NCBI GenBank assembly: GCA_040004035.1
Contig: JAMPLN010000023.1
Length of the DNA stretch: 64,000 nucleotides
From: Microcoleus vaginatus_C
GTDB taxonomy: Bacteria; Cyanobacteriota; Cyanobacteriia; Cyanobacteriales; Microcoleaceae
Reading direction: 5' to 3' (one strand)
Below the pieces are notes generated by a model that did no database searches, had not been told where the DNA came from, and saw nothing but the letters and a program-made list of their open reading frames with translations. Made by a program: the position numbers and the translations under genes. Position 1 is the first letter of the stretch, and each line of letters starts with the position of its first letter. Positions 8,058 through 16,938 of the stretch are shown here, in pieces.

Positions 8058-9303
8058 GATTGATTTGTCCAGCAACAACGGAGAGAATTTGGGTTTGTCG
8101 CAGCCACTGAGCATCAAAAGCGCCTAGGTGAGTTGTAGTAATCAGAGTTTGAAATCGTTCTTGAATTGTTTCTAAAAGTTGATTTTGGCGGCTCAGATCG
8201 AGTTCTGCAAGTACGTCGTCGAGCAAGAGTAAAGGCGCTTCGCCGACGACTTCTTCAATAAGCTGCAATTCGGCTAATTTTAATGCTAATACCAGAGTTC
8301 GCTGCTGACCTTGGGATGCGTATTGACGAGCTGGGGTATTGTTAATTGTAAATGTAATATCGTCGCGGTGGGGACCTACTAAAGTGGTTCCTTGAAACTG
8401 TTCTGCGATCGCCCTTTTTTGAATTTTATCTAAAAATGCTTGTCGCACTCCTTCGAGATTATCTTTAGCGATTAATTCCGCCCCTACTTCAATATTAGCA
8501 TCGTATTTCACATCCAAAACTTCTGCTGAACCGCTAATTGAACGGTGCCAATTTCGAGCTAAAGGCATCAAACGCTCCAAAATTCGATCGCGCCTGCGGA
8601 TGACGCGAGCGCCCGCTGTCGCCAACTGGGCGTCCCACAAAGCTAATTCTGAATGGGGAATGGGGAATTGGGAATGGGGCATTGGGCATTGGGCATTGGG
8701 CATTGGGAATTCTGCGATATTTTGGTCTTCGGGAGTTTCAGATCCTATAAATCGCATTTGGTCAAAACTTTCGGAAAATTCCGCTTTCCTGATTTCTTTA
8801 GAACGTTTTAACAGAGCGTTTCGCTGGCGCAAAATTTGGTTGTACTGCTGCAAAATGTGAGCGTAAATCGGTTCTAACTGGATGACTAGGCGATCGATCC
8901 AATTGCGCCTTCCTTCGGGCCCGCCGCGCACTAAGTCCAAATCCAAACAAGAAAACTGCACTACATTTAAGACGCTCAAAAAGTCTAAATGGCGACGCAG
9001 CGGTTCACCGTTGATCTTCAGTGTTCGACGCGCCCCAGAGCGAAGAGTTAAAGCTAAGTCGATCGCTCCGGTTTGACGTTCGAGTGTAGCATCAATTTGC
9101 CCGATCGGCTTTGAGTCGAGTATTAAATCGCGATCGCGCCCTACCCTGTGGCTTTTTAAGGTAGAAAGCAACTCTACCGCTTCTAACAAGTTAGATTTTC
9201 CTTGCGCGTTATTTCCTACTAAAATGGTTTTGGGAGCGTCAAACGCTACCTTTTGATCAAAGTAGTTCCGAAACTGCCGTAGGTGAAGCGTTTTTAAATA
9301 CAT
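8050..9303 (-). CDS. recF: DNA repair and recombination protein RecF
   Basis: 417 aa. An SMC-like start (MYLKTLHLRQFRNY), Walker A GNNAQGKS (residues 30-37), the RecF motif SHRVGRDRDLI, the signature-like segment SQGQQRTLVLALKLAE, and Walker B LLLLDDVLAELD are all present. RecF binds gapped DNA with RecR/RecO and loads RecA. Odd feature: roughly residues 190-220, in the coiled/helical arm region, are a low-complexity insert (IAEFPMPNAQCPMPHSQFPI) coded by a tandem-repeat tract (8651-8713). Both flanks remain in frame and conserved, so the gene is probably functional. The neighbours are unrelated and it is probably transcribed alone. Confidence 0.95.
   Translation of the reverse strand: MYLKTLHLRQFRNYFDQKVAFDAPKTILVGNNAQGKSNLLEAVELLSTLKSHRVGRDRDLILDSKPIGQIDATLERQTGAIDLALTLRSGARRTLKINGEPLRRHLDFLSVLNVVQFSCLDLDLVRGGPEGRRNWIDRLVIQLEPIYAHILQQYNQILRQRNALLKRSKEIRKAEFSESFDQMRFIGSETPEDQNIAEFPMPNAQCPMPHSQFPIPHSELALWDAQLATAGARVIRRRDRILERLMPLARNWHRSISGSAEVLDVKYDANIEVGAELIAKDNLEGVRQAFLDKIQKRAIAEQFQGTTLVGPHRDDITFTINNTPARQYASQGQQRTLVLALKLAELQLIEEVVGEAPLLLLDDVLAELDLSRQNQLLETIQERFQTLITTTHLGAFDAQWLRQTQILSVVAGQINRF
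8651..8713. repeat. CCCAATG/CCCCATT STRR tract inside recF
   Basis: On the plus strand GGGAATGGGGAATT changes into three to four copies of TGGGCAT. These 7-bp units are of the short tandemly repeated repetitive (STRR) kind that in cyanobacteria normally sits between genes. Here it lies in the recF reading frame and encodes about 21 residues rich in P, M, N and H. Confidence 0.85.
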
Positions 9304-9611
9304 AATATTAGTAATTGGTAATTATTGGTAATTGGTAATACAGTCATCGTGGGTTGCACAATCGAGCGCCTTTTACCCGTTGGCAATTGCGAGCCTTTTT
9401 GGCAATTGCGATTTTCGCGGAGCGTGGCGCTTGCAATGACATTATAACGAAGTAATAAATGTTTAATTGTGGACTAATATCTTTAGTCTTCATAGCGATG
9501 ACTTGCGCTGTGAGCCAGGGGTTTTCCACCCTGGCGAATGTTGAGAACAGTGCTAATCAGGCGAGAGCTCTAGCTAATAAGGAAACATCCAGTATGCGTT
9601 AGCCCTTAACA
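9304..9611. other. Intergenic region between recF and the P-type ATPase
   Basis: 308 bp with no gene. It contains an imperfect TTGGTAATTA-type repeat next to the recF start (9309-9342) and two direct copies of GGCAATTGCGA (about 9381-9412). A 61-codon minus ORF here shows no family features. Confidence 0.4.
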
Positions 9612-12434
9612 CTATTTTCGAGATTTGTAAAAGCGCACAAACAGTTTTTCCATTTCAATCCAGACAAACATCAGGGCGCTGAAACCGAAGCAAACCATCA
9701 ATTCAAAAGGCGACAAATAGTGAGTGCCAAAAAATGCTCTCAGTGGCGGAACGTAAATCAGCATTAATTGCAAAGCAGTAGTAACAATCACAGCTCCCCA
9801 AACAAAAACATTAGTCAAGGGATTTAATTCGATAGTTAGCTGAGTGTTAGACCGAATTGCGATCGCGTGACCCATTTGCGCCAAACAAAGAGTTGTGAAC
9901 ACCATTGTTTTCCAAGCATCGGGATCTCCAACATGGTTAGGGTTGGTGGTATATCCATAAGCCCAGGACATCATCGTGATCGTCAAAATTGCAAAAATAA
10001 TCCCGATCCGAATCATGTAAGAACCCAAACCCCGCGCAAAAATACTTTCTCGCGGACTGAAAGGAGGCTTTCTCATCACGTTCGGTTCCCCCGGTTCCAC
10101 GGCCAAGGCCAAAGCGGGAACGCCGTCTGTTACTAAGTTCATCCACAAAATTTGCAGCGGCGTCAGCGGCACTCCTCCCAAACCGATTAAAGGTGCGGCC
10201 GCAATTGTCAAAACTTCGCCGATGTTGCTGCCCAAAATGTACTTAATAAAGCGGCGAATATTGCTATAAACCACTCGTCCTTCTTCAGCGGCGGCGACAA
10301 TAGTTGCGAAGTTGTCGTCGAGGAGCACCATATCGCTAGCTTCTTTGCTGACATCGGTGCCGGTAATCCCCATTGCGATGCCGATATCGGCTTGTTTCAA
10401 GGCGGGGGCGTCGTTAACGCCGTCGCCGGTCATGGCGACAAATTTGCCCCAACTTTGCAAAGCTTGAACTATTCGCAATTTGTGTTCGGGGGAAACGCGG
10501 GCGTAAACGCTAACCTGTTCGACTTGCTGTTTGAGTTCTTCTTGGCTGAGCTTTTCTAATTCTTGACCAGTGAGAACTCGATCGCCCTCTGTTGCAATAC
10601 CTAAATCGTAGGCGATGGCTTTTGCTGTCAACTGGTGGTCTCCTGTAATCATCACCACCCGAATGCCAGCATTGCGACACTTCACCACTGCTTCGCGCAC
10701 TTCCGGGCGCGGGGCGTCCAGCATACTGACGAGTCCCAGCCAAATCATTTCTTGTTCGCTGGTTTCCTCAGAACCTTCGGGCGGCAAGTTTTCCCAGAGT
10801 TTGTACGCAAAGCCGAGGACTCGCAAACCGCCGCTTGCCATGTTGTTGTTTTCGACGAGGATTCGATCGCGCATTTCCTGGGTTAAAGGTTGTACTCGAT
10901 CGCCGACTATAATGCCTTTGCAGCGCTCCAAAGTCAACTCAGGAGAACCTTTGGTCAGCATCAAATAATTCGACTGCTGTCCTTTTTCTGCGGGAAATCC
11001 CGAATGTCCCGATCGGCCCGGCACTTCGCAAATCACGCTCATCCGCTTGCGTTCGGAAGAAAAAGGAAATTCCGCCGTCCGTGGCAGCAATTGAGACTGT
11101 TTTTCCTTATAAATGCCTGCTTTTCCCGCTACACACAGCAGAGCTCCTTCTGTAGGGTCGCCTAAAATCTGCCATTGTTGCTGTTCTTGTTGCAATACTG
11201 CGTCGTTGCAAACTGCACAGGCAATTAATAAAGATTCGAGTTCTGGATATTCCTCTAAATTATTAATTTTGGTCGATGTCAGGCGATCGGTAAAATCTCC
11301 GATCGGGGCATAGCCAGATCCTGCGACGGCGACTGTGCAGTCGCCCGTAGACACTAGCTGAACAACCATTTTATTTTGAGTCAGAGTACCTGTTTTGTCA
11401 GAACAAATGGTAGTTACCGAGCCCAAAGTTTCTACTGCAGGCAGTTTGCGAATCAGGGCGTTTCGCTTCACCATCCGCCTAGTTCCGAGTGCCAGAGTAA
11501 CTGTCACGACTGCTGCAAGTCCTTCGGGAACCACAGCCACAGCCATGCTGAGAGAAACTTCTAACAAATCTTCAAACCTGCTGGTATCGAACCCGATGCC
11601 GCCGTTTTGGAAGGTAATCATGCCGCCGATGACGACAATTGCGACTAAGGTTAGGGCACCGGAGACTAGAACATTTCCCAACTGGCTCATCCGCTGTTGC
11701 AGGGGAGTCGGTTCGGTTTCTACTGACTGAAGCATGGTGGCAATTTTGCCCAGTTCAGTTTGCATTCCGGTGTTGGTGACGATCGCCTTTGCTCGTCCCT
11801 GAACAACTTCTGTGCCCTGAAAAATCAGGTTGAGTCGATCGCCCAAGGAAGCATCTTCTGGAAGTTCTAGCTCTGCTTGCTTGGTTACTGCTAGAGCTTC
11901 TCCTGTCAAAGCAGATTCTCTGACTTGCAGATTTGATGTTTCGATCAAGCGTGCGTCTGCTGCTATTTTTACCCCAGCCTCCAACAGCATCACGTCTCCG
12001 GGTACGAGTTCCTTGGCTGCTATTTCCGAAGTTTTGCCGTCCCGCACGACTCTGACTAGGGGGGAAGCGAGGTTTTTGAGGGCTGCGAGGGCTTTTTCGG
12101 CGCTGCTTTCTTGGAAATAGCCGAGAATGCCGTTGAGTATGACGATCGCAAAAATGGCGATCGCATCTTTGGGAAAAGTATTCGACCGAAAGTCCAAAAA
12201 ACCCGAAATCACGGCCACACCCATCAGCATCAACAACATGATGTTGGTGAACTGATCGACAAAAATCGACCACGGACTGCGGCCTCCTGTTTCTTCGAGT
12301 TCGTTGGGGCCGTATTGCTGCAAGCGTTCTGACACCTGTTGGCTGCTCAAGCCAGCGTCTTTGTTGCTGCTTAGCTGCTTGAGAGTTTTGTCAATTGCTA
12401 CGGTGTGCCAAGAATAGGGAGAATTTGAAGACAT
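9612..12434 (-). CDS. P-type Ca2+-transporting ATPase (P2A/PacL type)
   Basis: 940 aa, normal for the family. Actuator domain with TGEA; M4 with VPEGLAAVVTVTLALG (the PEGL ion-binding kink); phosphorylation motif CSDKTGTLT; nucleotide-binding segment KGSPE; hinge TGDGVNDAPALKQADIG; M5 start SNIGEV; M6 NLVTDGVPALAL. The Asn/Asp of M6 together with the Glu of M4 and M5 match SERCA site residues, so Ca2+ is the best-supported substrate, although Mn2+-linked relatives exist. It exports cytoplasmic Ca2+ (or loads it into the thylakoid or periplasm) at the cost of ATP. The start MSSNSPYSWHT gives the standard N-terminus. Monocistronic by context. Confidence 0.92.
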   Translation of the reverse strand: MSSNSPYSWHTVAIDKTLKQLSSNKDAGLSSQQVSERLQQYGPNELEETGGRSPWSIFVDQFTNIMLLMLMGVAVISGFLDFRSNTFPKDAIAIFAIVILNGILGYFQESSAEKALAALKNLASPLVRVVRDGKTSEIAAKELVPGDVMLLEAGVKIAADARLIETSNLQVRESALTGEALAVTKQAELELPEDASLGDRLNLIFQGTEVVQGRAKAIVTNTGMQTELGKIATMLQSVETEPTPLQQRMSQLGNVLVSGALTLVAIVVIGGMITFQNGGIGFDTSRFEDLLEVSLSMAVAVVPEGLAAVVTVTLALGTRRMVKRNALIRKLPAVETLGSVTTICSDKTGTLTQNKMVVQLVSTGDCTVAVAGSGYAPIGDFTDRLTSTKINNLEEYPELESLLIACAVCNDAVLQQEQQQWQILGDPTEGALLCVAGKAGIYKEKQSQLLPRTAEFPFSSERKRMSVICEVPGRSGHSGFPAEKGQQSNYLMLTKGSPELTLERCKGIIVGDRVQPLTQEMRDRILVENNNMASGGLRVLGFAYKLWENLPPEGSEETSEQEMIWLGLVSMLDAPRPEVREAVVKCRNAGIRVVMITGDHQLTAKAIAYDLGIATEGDRVLTGQELEKLSQEELKQQVEQVSVYARVSPEHKLRIVQALQSWGKFVAMTGDGVNDAPALKQADIGIAMGITGTDVSKEASDMVLLDDNFATIVAAAEEGRVVYSNIRRFIKYILGSNIGEVLTIAAAPLIGLGGVPLTPLQILWMNLVTDGVPALALAVEPGEPNVMRKPPFSPRESIFARGLGSYMIRIGIIFAILTITMMSWAYGYTTNPNHVGDPDAWKTMVFTTLCLAQMGHAIAIRSNTQLTIELNPLTNVFVWGAVIVTTALQLMLIYVPPLRAFFGTHYLSPFELMVCFGFSALMFVWIEMEKLFVRFYKSRK

Positions 12435-13802
12435 AAATTACGATCGAGCATGGGGAAATTAGGCGAATGAGGCCGGACAGCTACAGCCGATGGATGTGGC
12501 TGATTACAGCCAGAGACTTTTAAGTTTTGAGTTCTGAATCAAAAACTGTTTAACTTGGGACTCGTTTTGGGCGGTTCGATGCCGGGGAAGCAAAAAGCTT
12601 TTAACTTCACTGCGTCTGGCAGCTCGATCGCGCCGTTTGTAGGCCTACGGCTGATAGCACCTATCCACCTTACTACTAAAAATTAGCAATTCCTTCGGCT
12701 TTTACACAGAAAATAAGCTGAGAGCATGAGTGACTTTAGTCTGGGGATGAAAGCGTGCATCGCAGGTCAAAACCTACCTTAAAACAAACGTAATAAAAGG
12801 CGTGTATCCGAACTCATCTATTTAGCTGAGTTTTAATGTTAAAAGAAAAATGGCGCTGCGTCGCCCGGTCTCGATCGCCTCTGTTAATTGTCTCACCATC
12901 GACAATGCTCAGCTTGCCACACCCTTCCGTGCGACTAGCCTGTGGGAAGCAGAACATAGAACATATAGATGAAGAAAGTTTTTTTGCAACCGCTGCGCGG
13001 AACACAGTAGATGTTTGGTCTTGGCTCAAGTCCAAGGACTCCCCATGATACAAGAATCCCCGCGTTATGAAAGACCGCGCCCGGTCTTCCAACTTCCAAC
13101 GGCTGAGTTTTGTCGTTAAATGCTGATATTTCCGGCAAAAGCTGAGGCTGTGGCGATCGGGTTCACAATCTTTTGGATTTTGCCCACACCCAATTCTGCA
13201 GCCATCCTGACATTGGGCAGAATTTTTGCTTTTTTCCCTATTCCCCCAGCCTTCTTTTACGAAAACTTTAATTTACTTAATACTTCTTAACAATTCGGCT
13301 TTTCCAGAGAAAGCCAACAAACGCGATCAATCCACGGGAGGGTTTGGGGCAGTTCCACCCCCACGGCAGGGCGATAGAAGCAAACTCTTCGTTTAGCAGT
13401 CCCCTCGCGCATCTACCCTAGGAATGATTTTTGCCCGCACTTGCCCCGGAAATATTTACCTTCTTAGAGAGATAAGTTTCTGTAATAATTTGTAATAAAC
13501 AAAGACGAGCGAGCATTGTATAAAGATTATCAGAGGGTTGAAACGACAGGCCAAAGTTAACAAAAACACTGATTGACAAGGTTTGTCGCATCTCATAAAA
13601 GGTGTAAAATTTTCTAAGGTTTCTTAAACGTCCGTTGCAATGTAACAATAGTGCAGGTAGCGGAAAGGGAGAGATCGATGGAAGCAGCAGATTAGCTGGC
13701 ATCCAATTTCAACCCTTGCAGGCACTCGTAGCCTGAACAAATTTAACTTAACGGTTTTATACCGCAACCAAACTCAATTAACTCAAGTAGGAGAGTTCTT
13801 TC
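12435..13802. other. Long leader region of the cpc operon, with a possible TnpB remnant
   Basis: 1.37 kb without a recognisable intact gene. The right half (about 13550-13802) carries the probable cpc promoter and 5' UTR. In the middle, plus-strand codons at about 12934-13048 read LACGKQNIEHIDEESFF then VDVWSWLKSKDSP, followed by CAAGAATCCCCGCG and a small GACCG/CGGTC hairpin (13076-13089). This looks like the decayed tail and right end of an IS200/IS605 TnpB gene, but the call is weak. Nothing else was identified. Confidence 0.4.
13573..13610 (+). promoter_or_regulatory. Possible cpc operon promoter
   Basis: A consensus TTGACA (13573-13578) is followed after 15 nt by CATAAA, and a TAAAAT lies at 13605-13610. 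It would give an mRNA with a 5' UTR of about 190-200 nt, in line with the long leaders of cyanobacterial phycocyanin operons. Spacing is not ideal and no start site can be proven from sequence. Confidence 0.4.
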
Positions 13803-14321
13803 ATGTTTGACGCATTTACAAAAGTGGTTTCCCAATCTGACGCTCGGGGCGAATTTCTAGCTCAGGGCCAACTCGATGCTCTCAGCAGCATGGTTTCCGA
13901 CGCTAACAAGCGGATTGACGCAGTAAACCGCATCACCGGTAACGCATCCAGCATCGTAGCCAATGCAGCTCGCACCCTGTTCGCCGAACAGCCTCAACTG
14001 ATCGCTCCTGGTGGCAATGCGTACACCAACCGCCGCATGGCAGCTTGCTTGCGCGATATGGAAATCATCTTGCGCTACGTCACCTATGCAACATTTGCAG
14101 GCGACGCCAGCGTTTTGGACGACCGCTGCTTGAACGGTCTGCGTGAAACATACCAAGCTCTGGGAGTTCCCGGTGGCTCAGTTGCAGCCGGCGTGCAAAA
14201 AATGAAGGAAGCAGCAATCGCGATCGCTAACGACCCCAACGGTGTTACCCGTGGTGATTGCAGCTCGCTGATGTCTGAAATCGGCAGCTACTTCGACCGC
14301 GCAGCTAATGCAGTCGGCTAA
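13803..14321 (+). CDS. cpcB: C-phycocyanin beta subunit
   Basis: 172 aa, exactly the usual CpcB length, starting MFDAFTKVV (phycoerythrocyanin beta starts differently). Chromophore cysteines Cys82 (RRMAACLRD) and Cys153 (TRGDCSSL) are both present, as is Asn72 (GGNAYTNRR), the methylated Asn of phycobiliprotein beta chains. It binds two phycocyanobilins and pairs with CpcA to build the rod hexamers of the phycobilisome. A strong ribosome site AGGAGAG lies 7 nt before the ATG. First gene of the cpc operon, followed after 102 nt by cpcA. Confidence 0.98.
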   Translation: MFDAFTKVVSQSDARGEFLAQGQLDALSSMVSDANKRIDAVNRITGNASSIVANAARTLFAEQPQLIAPGGNAYTNRRMAACLRDMEIILRYVTYATFAGDASVLDDRCLNGLRETYQALGVPGGSVAAGVQKMKEAAIAIANDPNGVTRGDCSSLMSEIGSYFDRAANAVG

Positions 14322-14423
14322 AAATAGCCAAGCGAACCTTTCTTGTAAAGAAGCGAGCATCGCATTTTTGCAAACAATCATTTTTGTACAAAAACAACAC
14401 AACATTAGGGAGAAACCAGAACA

Positions 14424-14912
14424 ATGAAAACCCCTTTGACTGAAGCAGTAACCGCAGCCGATTCTCAAGGCCGTTTCCTGAGCAGCACTGAACTGCAAGT
14501 AGCATTCGGACGTTTCCGCCAAGCAGCAGCAGGTTTGGAAGCAGCCAAAGCTTTGACCGCCAACTCTCAGCGCTTGATCGACGGTGCAGCTCAAGCTGTG
14601 TACAACAAATTCCCGTACACCCAACAAATGCAAGGCCCTAACTACGCTTCTACCCCAACCGGTAAAGCCAAGTGCTCTCGCGACATCGGCTACTACCTGC
14701 GGATGGTAACCTACTGCTTAGTTGCAGGCGGCACCGGTCCGATGGACGAGTACCTGATTGCAGGTGTTGACGAAATCAACCGGACATTTGAATTGTCTCC
14801 TAGCTGGTACGTGGAAGCTCTCAAGTACATCAAAGGCAACCACGGTCTGAGTGGCGACGCTGCAACTGAAGCGAATTCCTACATCGACTACGCAATCAAC
14901 GCTCTAAGCTAG
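14424..14912 (+). CDS. cpcA: C-phycocyanin alpha subunit
   Basis: 162 aa, the family length. Starts MKTPLTEAV; single bilin cysteine Cys84 in KAKCSRDIGYYLRM; conserved FPYTQQMQGPNY and EYLIAGVDEINRTF; ends YAINALS. It forms the alpha/beta monomer with CpcB, and its Cys84 phycocyanobilin is attached by CpcE/CpcF encoded further down the operon. A GGGAG ribosome site precedes the ATG. A strong hairpin follows the stop and probably separates the abundant cpcBA message from the longer linker transcript. Confidence 0.98.
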   Translation: MKTPLTEAVTAADSQGRFLSSTELQVAFGRFRQAAAGLEAAKALTANSQRLIDGAAQAVYNKFPYTQQMQGPNYASTPTGKAKCSRDIGYYLRMVTYCLVAGGTGPMDEYLIAGVDEINRTFELSPSWYVEALKYIKGNHGLSGDAATEANSYIDYAINALS

Positions 14913-14920
14913 ATTTGCGT

Positions 14921-14984
14921 GATGCCCGGAATTGTAAGCTGCTGTTAGCTTAAGTGTTAGCGGTTGTTTAGAATTCCGGGCATC
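14921..14984 (+). terminator. Perfect 13-bp stem-loop after cpcA (attenuator/mRNA stabiliser)
   Basis: GATGCCCGGAATT (14921-14933) and AATTCCGGGCATC (14972-14984) are perfect inverted repeats. A second hairpin, TAAGCT/AGCTTA (14935-14940, 14947-14952), is nested in the loop. There is no U-tract, so partial termination or 3'-end protection of the cpcBA message is likelier than full termination. It sits where cyanobacterial cpc operons reduce linker expression. Confidence 0.75.
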
Positions 14985-15061
14985 TGCGATCTAAGCCTAG
15001 TTTTGCAAATACTTTTTTTAAGCAGTTTTCAGTTTTTAAAGCAAAAAAGGGAGAAGCGAAG

Positions 15062-15877
15062 ATGGCGGGATTAGGTGCAGCAGAACGGTTGGGAATAAAA
15101 GCATTTGAAGAAGCGGGACGAGTAGAACTGCGCCCCCACTGGACGCAAGACGATGCGAAAGCAGTAATTCGCGCTGCTTACAGCCAAGTTTTTGGCAACG
15201 AGTATTTAATGTCGAGCGAACGACTTACCAGTGCTGAATCTCTGCTGCTGCAAGGGCAGATTTCAGTGAAAGATTTTGTGCGGTCAATTGCACATTCGGA
15301 AACCTATCGGAAAAAGTTTTTTTATCCGAACTCGCAAACGCGGTTAATTGAGCTTAATTATAAGCATTTGTTGGGCCGCGCTCCTTACGACGAGTCGGAA
15401 ATTGCTTTCCACGTTGATTTGTACAATGCAGAAGGCTACGAAGCTGAAATCAATTCTTACATTGACTCAGTTGAGTATCAAGAAAATTTTGGCGACAGTG
15501 TAGTGCCTTACTATCGCGGTTTTGCGACTCAAAGAGGTCAAAAAACCGTCGGTTTTAACCGGATGTTTCAACTGTACCGGGGTTTTGCTTCTAGCGATCG
15601 CGCCCAAAACCAAACCCAAGCCCGCCTGACTTGGGAAGTAGCGAGAAATATGGCTTCGCCGATACACACAGCCTCCACCGGAAAAGCCCTTGGCGGGACT
15701 TCCGGCGGTTCTCGCGGCCAACTCTACCGAGTCACTGCAATGCAAGGTGCGGCTAAGTTTTCGCCTCAAGTGCGGCGGACAACTACCGAATATCTCGTGC
15801 CTTACGAGCAACTTTCGAGTCGCTTGCAGCAAATCAACAAATGTGGCGGCAAAGTGGTAAGTATTACCACAGCTTAA
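15062..15877 (+). CDS. Phycocyanin-associated rod linker (CpcC-like, first of two)
   Basis: 271 aa. N-terminal Pfam-type phycobilisome linker domain (about residues 20-150: ERLTSAESLLLQGQISVKDFVR, YKHLLGRAPYDESE, YIDSVEYQENFGDSVVPYYRGF), then a linker, then a C-terminal CpcD-like domain (YRVTAM through YEQLSSRLQQINKCGGKVVSI). Paralogue of the next gene but with a divergent N-terminus (MAGLGAAERLGIKAFEEAG). Tandem linkers are called CpcC1/C2 or CpcH/I in different strains, and the order in the rod cannot be read from sequence. Preceded by a GGGAG ribosome site. Confidence 0.92.
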   Translation: MAGLGAAERLGIKAFEEAGRVELRPHWTQDDAKAVIRAAYSQVFGNEYLMSSERLTSAESLLLQGQISVKDFVRSIAHSETYRKKFFYPNSQTRLIELNYKHLLGRAPYDESEIAFHVDLYNAEGYEAEINSYIDSVEYQENFGDSVVPYYRGFATQRGQKTVGFNRMFQLYRGFASSDRAQNQTQARLTWEVARNMASPIHTASTGKALGGTSGGSRGQLYRVTAMQGAAKFSPQVRRTTTEYLVPYEQLSSRLQQINKCGGKVVSITTA

Positions 15878-15883
15878 AGTTTG

Positions 15884-15910
15884 TAAAGACGTTTTTTTGA
15901 AACGTCTTTA
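15884..15910 (+). terminator. Perfect 11-bp hairpin after the first rod linker gene
   Basis: TAAAGACGTTT (15884-15894) pairs with AAACGTCTTTA (15900-15910) around a 5-nt loop, 7 nt past the stop. No U-tract follows. It is probably an attenuating or RNA-stabilising structure inside the operon. Confidence 0.6.
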
Positions 15911-15915
15911 GCAAA

Positions 15916-16009
15916 TTAGGACTAAGGCTAAAAAATTCTTCAATTTTATGTGTAGAGGTAAGGTGTGCAGTGCACACCCTACTTTGAGGCATATTATCCT
16001 TAGTCCTAA
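15916..16009. repeat. 94-bp MITE-like element between linker genes
   Basis: Terminal inverted repeats TTAGGACTAAGG (15916-15927) and CCTTAGTCCTAA (15998-16009) are perfect over 12 bp. Inside is the palindrome GGTGTGCAGTGCACACC (15962-15978). Related GGTGTGCA/GTGCACC palindromes occur at about 21872-21893 and 30796-30814. It has no coding capacity. Confidence 0.6.
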
Positions 16010-16068
16010 AAATTTCAAGTGCAACCAAGCATTAAACTTTTGTCATTAATAATTTAGGAGAAAATCTG

Positions 16069-16938
16069 GTGGCGATTACGACAGCAGCGTCCAGACTGGG
16101 AACATCCGCATTGAGCGATGCGCCGAAGGTAGAACTGCGCCCAAACTACACCAAAGACGACGTTGAAACTGTGATTCGTGCGGTTTACCGTCAGGTACTG
16201 GGCAACGACTATTTAATGAAATCCGAGCGACTTACAAGTTCCGAGTCTTTGCTGCGGGACGGCAGTTTGACTGTACGAGAATTTGTACGGGCTGTAGCTA
16301 AGTCAGAACTGTACAAAACCAAGTTTTTCTACAACAGCTTCCAAACTCGGACGATCGAACTAAACTACAAACACTTGCTCGGTCGCGCTCCCTACGACGA
16401 ATCTGAAGTAGTTGAGCACTTAGATTTGTACCAAACACAAGGCTACGACGCGGATATTGATTCTTACATCGATTCAGTAGAGTATCAAGAAAACTTTGGC
16501 GAAAGTATCGTGCCTTACTACCGCGGCTTCAACACCCAGCGTGGTCAAAAAACCGTCGGTTTTACCCGGATGTTCCGCTTGTATCGCGGCTATGCAAACA
16601 GCGATACATCTCAACTAGAAGGCAATAACTCTCGCTTAGCTGTCGAACTCGGCACTAACAGCGCTACGGCTGTAGTTGGGCCTTCTGGCGGTAACGAAGG
16701 TTGGGCATATCGGCCTTCTGCCAGAAACGTAACTCCCAGCAGCACTTTCGGCGGCGCTGCAGCTTACGGCAAAGAAGGGCGGCTATTGCGCGTGGAAGTG
16801 TCAGGCATTCGCACGGGCGGCTATCCCAGCGTGCGCCGCAGCAGCAAAGCTTTCATCGTACCTGTTGAGGATTTGTCCTCGCAAATTCAGAAGTTTCAAC
16901 GCCTGGGCGGAAAAATCGCCAGCATTACTCCAATTTAG
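16069..16938 (+). CDS. cpcC: Phycocyanin-associated rod linker CpcC
   Basis: 289 aa with a GTG start placed 8 nt after AGGAG. The N-terminus after the start (AITTAASRLGTSALSDA) is the classic CpcC/L-R33 beginning. It has the linker domain (FVRAVAKSELYKTKFFYNSFQTR, LLGRAPYDESE, YRGFNTQRGQKTVGFTRMFRLYRGYANSD) and a C-terminal CpcD-like domain (GRLLRVEVSGIRTG, FIVPVEDLSSQIQ). It connects phycocyanin hexamers in the rod and tunes the bilin environment. Fourth gene of the operon. The gap to cpcD is almost entirely STRR sequence. Confidence 0.95.
   Translation: MAITTAASRLGTSALSDAPKVELRPNYTKDDVETVIRAVYRQVLGNDYLMKSERLTSSESLLRDGSLTVREFVRAVAKSELYKTKFFYNSFQTRTIELNYKHLLGRAPYDESEVVEHLDLYQTQGYDADIDSYIDSVEYQENFGESIVPYYRGFNTQRGQKTVGFTRMFRLYRGYANSDTSQLEGNNSRLAVELGTNSATAVVGPSGGNEGWAYRPSARNVTPSSTFGGAAAYGKEGRLLRVEVSGIRTGGYPSVRRSSKAFIVPVEDLSSQIQKFQRLGGKIASITPI

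Noticed and set aside
8651..8713. CRISPR-like array in recF
   Set aside because: The tandem units are only 7 bp with no spacers, so this is an STRR, not a CRISPR.
12814..13092. Minus-strand ORF of 92 codons
   Set aside because: No family pattern; the opposite strand carries a better (although weak) TnpB-like reading, and the reading frame looks incidental.
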